Assembly: GCF_963422355.1 (NCBI RefSeq)
Contig: NC_085093.1
Span: forward strand, 1,852,051-1,916,050
Direction: 5' to 3'
From: Corticium candelabrum
Taxonomy: Eukaryota > Porifera > Homoscleromorpha > Homosclerophorida > Plakinidae
Length of the DNA stretch: 64,000 bases
Part shown: in pieces, positions 58,471 through 64,000 of the stretch
How positions within the stretch are numbered: the first letter of the stretch is position 1
How the letters are laid out: the number at the start of each line of letters is the position of its first letter
Notes under the pieces: generated by a model
Told to the model about the DNA's origin: nothing
Seen by the model: only the letters and a program-made list of their open reading frames with translations
Database searches by the model: none
Translations under genes and position numbers: made by a program

Positions 58471-60910
58471 CGCTCGCGCCAAAGAAGAAGGGGGCTGATT
58501 GGATTACAGAAGAAGTGAGAAACTCTCCAGGAAGAAGAAAGAAGCGTGGCTACACATACGGAACATATCTAGTATTGATGACCAGCAACATCCAAATGCC
58601 TTGGCAGAGTATCGCAGACTGAGAAGTTTAACCGAGGTGGCTGCTGACAAAGCAAGGAATGCCTGGTGGAGTGCTAGAGCAATAGAAGCTGAAAAGAAAG
58701 CAAACATGTTACAGCAACTAGGTTGTGGTGGGAGCGTAGTTAAAGAGCTCAGGCTACTTAAGAAACAGGCATCCAAGCCTTCATCATCCAACATCCTAGC
58801 AAAAAGAATAAATAAATCCATTCTTCCAAGTGACATCGACAAGCTTCAACGTTGGGCACAACACTCTGCAGAAGTGTCTAATTGTTGCTCATCGAGCTGT
58901 CAGTTGGATACTGATGCACTACCAAACATCATTGCTGTCACACCATCTTACAGAGAACTATTCCCAGATGATAAAAACTTGTCCCAGCCCATATCTAAAG
59001 ATGAGATTCAGGTAGCTATCACACAGCTCAGAGATGGTAAGGCTCCAGGAGATGACGGCATATCTGCTGAGTTGCTGAAGTTGGAAGGACGCGAAACCAT
59101 CTGCTGGCTCACTTCACTGTTTAACTTCATCTGAAGCAGCGAGAGTATCCCCTCAGAATGGTTGAACCACCTCATTGTCCCTCTTCACAAGAAGGGAAGT
59201 CGTTCCGAGTGCGACAACTATAGAAGCATTGTCCTCTTGAGCATTCCCAGCAAAGTTTTTACTCGTGTTATATTGAACAGGATCAAACCCAGAGCGGAGG
59301 CCCTCTTGCGTGAGAACCAGTGTGGTTTCCGCAAGGGCAGAGGGTGCACCGACCAACTCTTTTCTCTCAGAGTGTTGATGGGAAAAGCCAGGGAGTACCA
59401 TCGTCCTTTATACGTCTGTTTTGTAGACCTCCGTAAGGCCTACGATTCAATCAATAGAGCAGCTCTCTGGTCTGCTCTTCAGTATTGTTACCACTTGCCA
59501 TCTAAGTTGCTCAAAATCATCGAAGCATTGCACAGTAACACGTCTGCCGCTGTCAGGACCTATGGTAAAATCTCAGATCATTTCTCTGTATCTAGTGGTG
59601 TCAAACATGGTTGTGTACTTGCTCCAACCTTATTCAACCTCTACTTTGACTCTGTGATTCGACTTGTCATTACTGATCACCAACCAGATGTAGGTGTGTG
59701 CTTGTCATATTTTCTGGATGCTGACCTGGTAGGAAACAGGAAGAAGCTTATATCAGAGGTGTCAGAGTCAGACCTTGAATATGCTGATGATATGGCATTG
59801 ATACCTGATTCTTATGAAAGTCTATCTACCTTTTCTGGAATCTCTGGATTCGTCTTGCCATCACATGGGACTTACCATCAACTATAAGAAGACCAAACTT
59901 CTAGCTGTCCTACCTGGAGCTGATACCCATTCTCCAGCTCCCATTTCTCTGCATCCTGATTGTAATTCCATTGAGGTGGCACCATCCTTTCAGTACCTTG
60001 GAAGTTATCTTTCTAACGATTGCACCTTGGACGTTGAGATATCAACACGAATCTCCAAAGAATCTCAGTCATATGGGTCACTTAACCGCATCCTTTGGCA
60101 CCAGAGGAAGATCAAGTCTACCACCAAGCTGAAAATCTTTGTCTCCGTAGTTCTTCCACCCTCTCATATGGTCTGGAAACAACTGTACTTCTGGAGGCAC
60201 AAATACACCGGTTACAGAGTTTTGTGATATGAAGCCTCCGCTCCATCCTTGAAGTGTCCCTATGGGACGGGAAGAGAGACACCTCCATCAGAAAGATAGC
60301 CCACCTACAAAGAATCTCCACCATACTGACACAGAGACGTCTTCGGGTATTGGGTCACATCTTGTGCATGGATAAGTGTCGTCTACCAAGGAAGCTTTTG
60401 GTGTGTGCATCACCCCAAGGTAGACGCTCAGTCGGAGGCCAGAGAATGGGATGGAACGATTTAGTACTGAGGGATTTGAGGAATTGAAATCTTGATGGGG
60501 TTTGGAGGATACTAGCAGAAGATAGGAATGAGCGGAGGAATCAGATCTGGGCTGCCACACAGGAAGTAAATTTCAAGAAGGAAGAACAAGAGAAATACCG
60601 CAAGGATGAGCAGAAACGTCGCCGCAAAGCAAGGCAAACGGCATCAGAGCTTGCTTTACACTGCAGCTCTGATGGTTGTGGTTTTACTGCTGTAAGTCAT
60701 GCCGGTCTTGTAAACCACCAGAGACAGAAACATAGTCAGTCCTTGACTAGTAAATGTCAGTACTGTCACCAAACATTCCGCCAACAAGGCCTTCACAACC
60801 ACAAGCGTTTCTGCTGTCAGAGAACATCCACTCCTCCGATATAGCGTATGGTGACCTTGGCCTGCATCATTTCTCATTGGAATGAACGCAGCGTAAAGTG
60901 AAGTGAAGTG

Positions 60911-61000
<90 letters not shown>

Positions 61001-61180
61001 TTTGTCTCTAGAGTAACACGTGGACCCGCCCTACAGTGAGATTGTGAGATGGGGGCTACTGTAGCTACCTGCCAAATAATGGACGACCAGCGAAAGTTAA
61101 TTTTCACGTTTTTCTTTGCTTATAGGTAGCTACTATCTAGGTGTTAGCGCAATTCCTACCGCCCATAGGGCGGGTGAGGG

Positions 61181-61222
<42 letters not shown>

Positions 61223-61348
61223 GCAAAGTCACTTAGTGTAACTTCTTCCTCTTGACTGCTAAATCAAGAAAGCGAAAACATATTCAAACAGAAAGACATA
61301 AACAAAGAAGAGAAAAGGAAGACTCGTAAAGTATGGGCCATGTATGCA

Positions 61349-61422
<74 letters not shown>

Positions 61423-62452
61423 GTCACGCCCATAATTTTTACTCGGGCCTCCATGGCCCCGGGTAGGCCTATGCCTGGCTATGCTACTGTATAGGTTGCT
61501 GTGGTGTAAGCAGACTGCAAGATAACATGGCCAAACGACACAACAACTGCATGGTTCTCAAATCATTGTAAGTAGGCCAATAACTGTGAGACTCCTTTAG
61601 CGTAATAACGAACTACGTCGTTGCGCCTACTTTCGAACTCACTTACAATAGCGTGCAGTAGTCCCCAAACCGCTTTTTCTCTTCGTCCTCCCACCCGCCC
61701 TTCCCGCCCCTCCCTCTCGCGTGCAAAAGCGGGCTGTCCAGTCGTATTGCACATGCGCATTACATGAATAATGGCGTAATGGTGAAATTAGTGCGGCCCT
61801 GTCGTTCGGATGCTGGCGGGTGATGTGAAACAGACATGCAACAATAGGGGCCTTATCTCAATGCTCTTGATACCATACTCTAGGACATGCATTCATGCAA
61901 ACACGAGTTGCGCAACTTACAAGTAAGCGAAACAGGCGAGCCACAAGATTCCCATGACGATGGCCAGTCCACTGCTCACTGCGATAATGGGTCGACGCAT
62001 TTCTTCTGCGTTCCCCATTACATCGGTCAGCAGGTCCAAAATACAGAAAATGACGGCTAAGATCAAAGCCAGCGCGCCACAACCGATGCCCAACTGGCAA
62101 GCAGTTTCCTTGAAGTCAAACTTTGCAATATCTTTTAAGTGGAACACGCAGAGTTTAGTAGACGTTAAAGGGATGTCCTCGTAGAGCTTGTCGGCAATGC
62201 ATCCCAAAACGACTACACCAAACACCTACAGAAAACAAGAACGTATCAGGCCATCAAATCCGTACTTGCAGTTGTACAAATGCGAGTCTCTCTACTGCCG
62301 TTTCGTTGGCCTCTCTAAATGCCAATTTTGCAAAACAAGACAGTCAACGCCCCCCTTTCGCTGCAGATTGAGGTGCGATGCGGGTGAACAGCACTCACCA
62401 GACCAAAAATTCGAAGAACAATCCGAACTAGAGCACTTTTTTTGGCTTCCAT
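55330..62452 (-). CDS. Synaptogyrin-like MARVEL membrane protein, copy C'
   Basis: Exons: 62452-62399 (MEAKKSALVRIVLRIFGL), 62225-61921, 55561-55459 and 55395-55330 (ends LAVAAVGFAALRGSGGLSAE, H, TGA 55330-55332). Lengths 54+305+103+66 give 175 residues with matching phases. Loop KLCVFHLKDIA and KETACQLGIG, TM2 LALILAVIFCILDLL, TM3 AVSSGLAIVMGILWLACF, TM4 ATLGFSFLSIPIWLAVAAVG. Intron 2 is 6.4 kb, far longer than the 0.6 kb of B, because a LINE, a foldback element, an R1 repeat and microsatellites have accumulated in it. Coding remains open, so the gene may still be functional. Confidence 0.8.
55580..56742. other. Intron 2 of copy C', right-end noncoding part
   Basis: AT-rich intronic sequence without recognisable elements. 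Short open frames here have no motif. Confidence 0.5.
56743..58110 (-). repeat. R1 repeat, copy 3, split by a foldback element
   Basis: Reverse-oriented R1 in two parts, 56743-56980 and 57869 to about 58110. The phrases GGATGTGACGTGCGCTCGCC, GTTTGTTTGTTCAATTA and GAGTGCAAGATGCGCCGG correspond to R1 copy 1. The parts meet at the target duplication ACTGTACT. Confidence 0.7.
56981..57868. mobile_element. Foldback element with about 340-bp arms, 8-bp target duplication
   Basis: The left arm (about 56990-57330) and right arm (about 57525-57868) are inverted copies, e.g. CGCAGCCAGCCCCTCCC against GGGGCTGGCTGCACG and ACTGATGGGAACGCACTACT against its complement. A loop of about 190 bases separates them. 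ACTGTACT is exact at 56973-56980 and 57869-57876. Apparent open frames are the same arm read twice. No transposase. Confidence 0.85.
58245..58299. mobile_element. Palindromic MITE, copy 4 (55 bp)
   Basis: Ends CTAGTCTCGCGTGGC and GCCACGCGAGGCTAG. Flanks ATGCGTC (58238-58244) and ATGCATC (58300-58306) form a near-exact duplication. A single diverged end, CTAGTCTCGCGTAGCCAGACC in part, lies at about 38166, beside the inverted gypsy fragment. Confidence 0.6.
58403..58462. repeat. (GT)n microsatellite at LINE 5' edge
   Basis: GT run passing into GC alternation, directly before the truncated LINE. Confidence 0.95.
58481..60913 (+). mobile_element. 5'-truncated LINE (non-LTR retrotransposon), degraded
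   Basis: Begins mid-ORF without an endonuclease domain and ends in three AAGTG units (60897-60913) that run into a GT microsatellite. Microsatellite-like 3' tails rather than poly(A) are known in several LINE clades. It lies in intron 2 of copy C'. Confidence 0.85.
58499..60845 (+). pseudogene. LINE reverse transcriptase with C-terminal C2H2 fingers, broken
   Basis: The linker (RKKKEAWLHIRN, then TQLRDGKAPGDDGISAELLK) leads to the RT: LIVPLHKKGSRSECDNYRSI, NQCGFRKGRGCTDQLF, VCFVDLRKAYDSI, SSGVKHGCVLAPTLFN and the active site EYADDMAL near 59780. The thumb and downstream region continue in another frame from about 59850 (FQYLGSYLS near 59992), then again from about 60230 (RRLRVLGHILCMD). The C-terminus has two zinc-finger-like blocks, CSSDGCGFTAVSHAGLVNH and CQYCHQTFRQQGLHNH. 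Lesions: TGA 59132-59134, and frame changes near 59850 and 60200-60230. The clade is not resolved from sequence alone. Confidence 0.85.
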
Positions 62453-62526
62453 TGGCCTCGAATATTGGCTGATCGGCTTGAAATTGCAATCGACCTCTGC
62501 CGCGGCTAGCTGTGGAATGAGCAGCT
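60914..62526. repeat. Segmental duplication block C' (partner 40155-41709)
   Basis: Starts at the GT run (60914-60995) and aligns with block C to GAGCAGCTC near 62526. Contains (TA)n at 61182-61217, (CA)n at 61349-61420 and exons 1-2 of copy C'. The (TA)n run is expanded here relative to block C. Confidence 0.9.
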
Positions 62527-62529
62527 CAC

Positions 62530-63396
62530 ACGAGTATGTATGCAAATGTAGTTAGTGCAATGTGTAGTAAGTAGTGACGTATGCACCGGTATTTTGCGGG
62601 ACGGTCTTTCATTGGTGGGGTTGGAAATTATATGCTAAAATGATGCAAGTAATGCATTTCCTCGTACAGCAGTGTACATACATGCATGTACCATGGCTTG
62701 AGCGACAAGGTACATACACTTGGAGAACCAAATTACATCTACAGAAATTTCTAACTTCAACGAAGAGAATACAATTGTAGCTTTATTAGTCTATGATCCA
62801 ACTCCAGAATTGTGACATGTCGTTGCACCTCTCGTCCGACTTTTATCTTTCAGTGGATTTGTAAGACCTAGAAGGTGCTTAGTGCAAATCCGGCAACTGA
62901 TATAACTATTACCTAACATCTTTCTAGTGTAACATGACCTCTAAATAGTACAGACAATGCGGTGTCACTTAATTAGCATCTGAGTGTGCGTGAAGCAATG
63001 TCGTGTGTTACGCAACTTTTCTACTTACATGCTAGCTAATCGAATTAGCCTTAGCCAAGCCATGAAACCGGATCCGGGGTCGCACGTCACTACACGGTGT
63101 TTCGGGGTATCAACTTAGTTGCGCACGTGCCAAACGACGTGACAGCGAAATTGTTGGCAATTACGATTTTTTAAGTCTAAGCATTCGTTGTATGCACTCT
63201 TTTCTAATACACACTTAATTATTAATCACGTCTGCCTGTGAAATTATTTGTGCGCTTCCATTGATGTTGATTTTAAATTTTCTTTTGTTTGAGGTCGTTT
63301 TGTGAAGGAGGATAATTCATGCTGTAGCTCACGTCTCCGGGCTTTCCCAAATACTTACTTCTCTGGGAATGAAGAGCAGAATAACAGCGATTTACT
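62530..63396. other. Unassigned upstream region of copy C'
   Basis: Lies 5' of the minus-strand gene C' and could hold its promoter. I see no clear promoter motif and no gene. Confidence 0.4.
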
Positions 63397-64000
63397 TAAA
63401 GGGGAAGTCCAACAAAAATGAACTTAACTTGTATGAGTAGATCTTACCAAGACAAACCGATCGGTTTAAGTTACTCTGTTATCTTCGCTTTTGTATACGA
63501 GAACGAGCGATGTTTCTGTGATGTGCAACGCCCACGCACCTGCTCCGCGCTTCCTGGTCGATTAAGCTCCGCCCACTGCGAATAAATCAATGTGTTTACG
63601 GATGACTACTACGGATATATCGAGAATGCCGAATGTGAATGCGAAGATATTATGAAGATCTGTCTTCTTGCCGTCAGTGGTTCCTCTCTAAAGTAAATGG
63701 TGTCGGTAGAGCTGTTTTCCCGCCAGACTTTGAAGCAGAACTCCTCAATACCACGGCGTACCTAGAGAACGCGCTTGTGCTTGAGTATTTGTTTATCCTT
63801 GTTCTTTTAATATCCGAAGAGAAACGTTCAGTGCGCCGTCTGGCGTGTGCAACAGAGGATGATCTTATTTTCACATTATCTAGCTATATTTTATCTCTAC
63901 AGAGAATCTATGATTGCATCAACTTGATTGCATCAAGGCTGCGTTTTTGAGCTCTACAAAACCAATTGAAGTGCCTACTCTCCCACTTTTCTAATTCTAG
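63397..64000 (+). other. Possible element left end and open frame at window edge
   Basis: TTAA (63396-63399) followed by AGGGGAAGTCCAACAAAAAT looks like a DNA-transposon terminus with a TTAA target. A plus-strand frame 63639-63950 reads SKVNGVGRAVFPPDFEAELL then NTTAYLENALVLEYLF, and ends LIASRLRF. No family recognised. The last 73 bases repeat 18665-18737. The feature runs off the window. Confidence 0.25.

Noticed and set aside
1..64000. CRISPR arrays, rRNA and tRNA genes
   Set aside because: No spaced identical repeats of CRISPR type, no rRNA core sequence and no convincing cloverleaf were seen. The eukaryotic content also makes CRISPR unlikely.

Overview
This is a eukaryotic, animal-type genomic window. 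It has short spliced exons with GT-AG introns, long simple repeats, and a dense mix of DNA transposons and retrotransposons. The overall content (a synaptogyrin-like gene family, PIF/Harbinger, hAT, pogo, MULE, Ty3/gypsy and LINE copies, and a RAG1-N-terminus-like fragment) suits a marine invertebrate, possibly a sponge or another early-branching animal. No marker gene is present to settle the taxonomy. I see no CRISPR array, rRNA or tRNA gene.

The host genes I can support are five copies of a small four-exon, four-transmembrane MARVEL/synaptogyrin-like gene, all on the minus strand. They are copy A (exons between 8.3 and 10.6 kb), B (20.7-22.0 kb), C (41.1-41.6 kb, a broken remnant), B' (42.9-44.1 kb) and C' (55.3-62.5 kb). 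B and B' lie in recently duplicated blocks (19.5-31.8 kb and 41.7-46.1 kb). C and C' lie in a second duplicated block pair (40.16-41.71 kb and 60.9-62.5 kb). Comparing the pairs gives filled and empty insertion sites for several mobile elements.

Layout. 0-2 kb: palindromic MITEs and simple repeats. 2.7-5.9 kb: a spliced, decaying MULE-type gene (C2H2, FAR1-like, MULE and SWIM domains). 7.37-7.67 kb: a fragment resembling the RAG1 N-terminal zinc-binding region. 8.3-10.6 kb: synaptogyrin A and a 341-bp MITE. 11.5-14.0 kb: a TA-flanked pogo/Tc1-like element carrying a transposase plus a second, cysteine-protease-like ORF. 14.05-14.79 kb: a 12-bp polypurine satellite. 14.9-17.9 kb: a hAT element that splits an older repeat. 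19.5-31.8 kb: block B, interrupted by a 4.6-kb long-terminal-inverted-repeat element and by gypsy G1. 31.8-34.2 kb: mostly noncoding DNA with two palindromic MITEs. 34.2-40.15 kb: a gypsy LTR, a Harbinger element inserted in an inverted gypsy fragment, then gypsy G2. 40.15-46.1 kb: C and B'. 47.9-54.7 kb: gypsy G2', split by G3, a complete gypsy element with identical LTRs and one open 1377-codon gag-pol frame. 55.3-62.5 kb: gene C', whose large second intron holds a foldback element, an old repeat and a LINE. 62.6-64 kb: mostly unassigned, ending in sequence that also occurs at 18.67 kb.

The main stories are an expanding and decaying membrane-protein gene family moved by segmental duplication, and layers of nested transposons whose order can be read from target-site duplications. 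The most unusual single items are the pogo element with a protease-like passenger ORF and the RAG1-N-terminus-like fragment.
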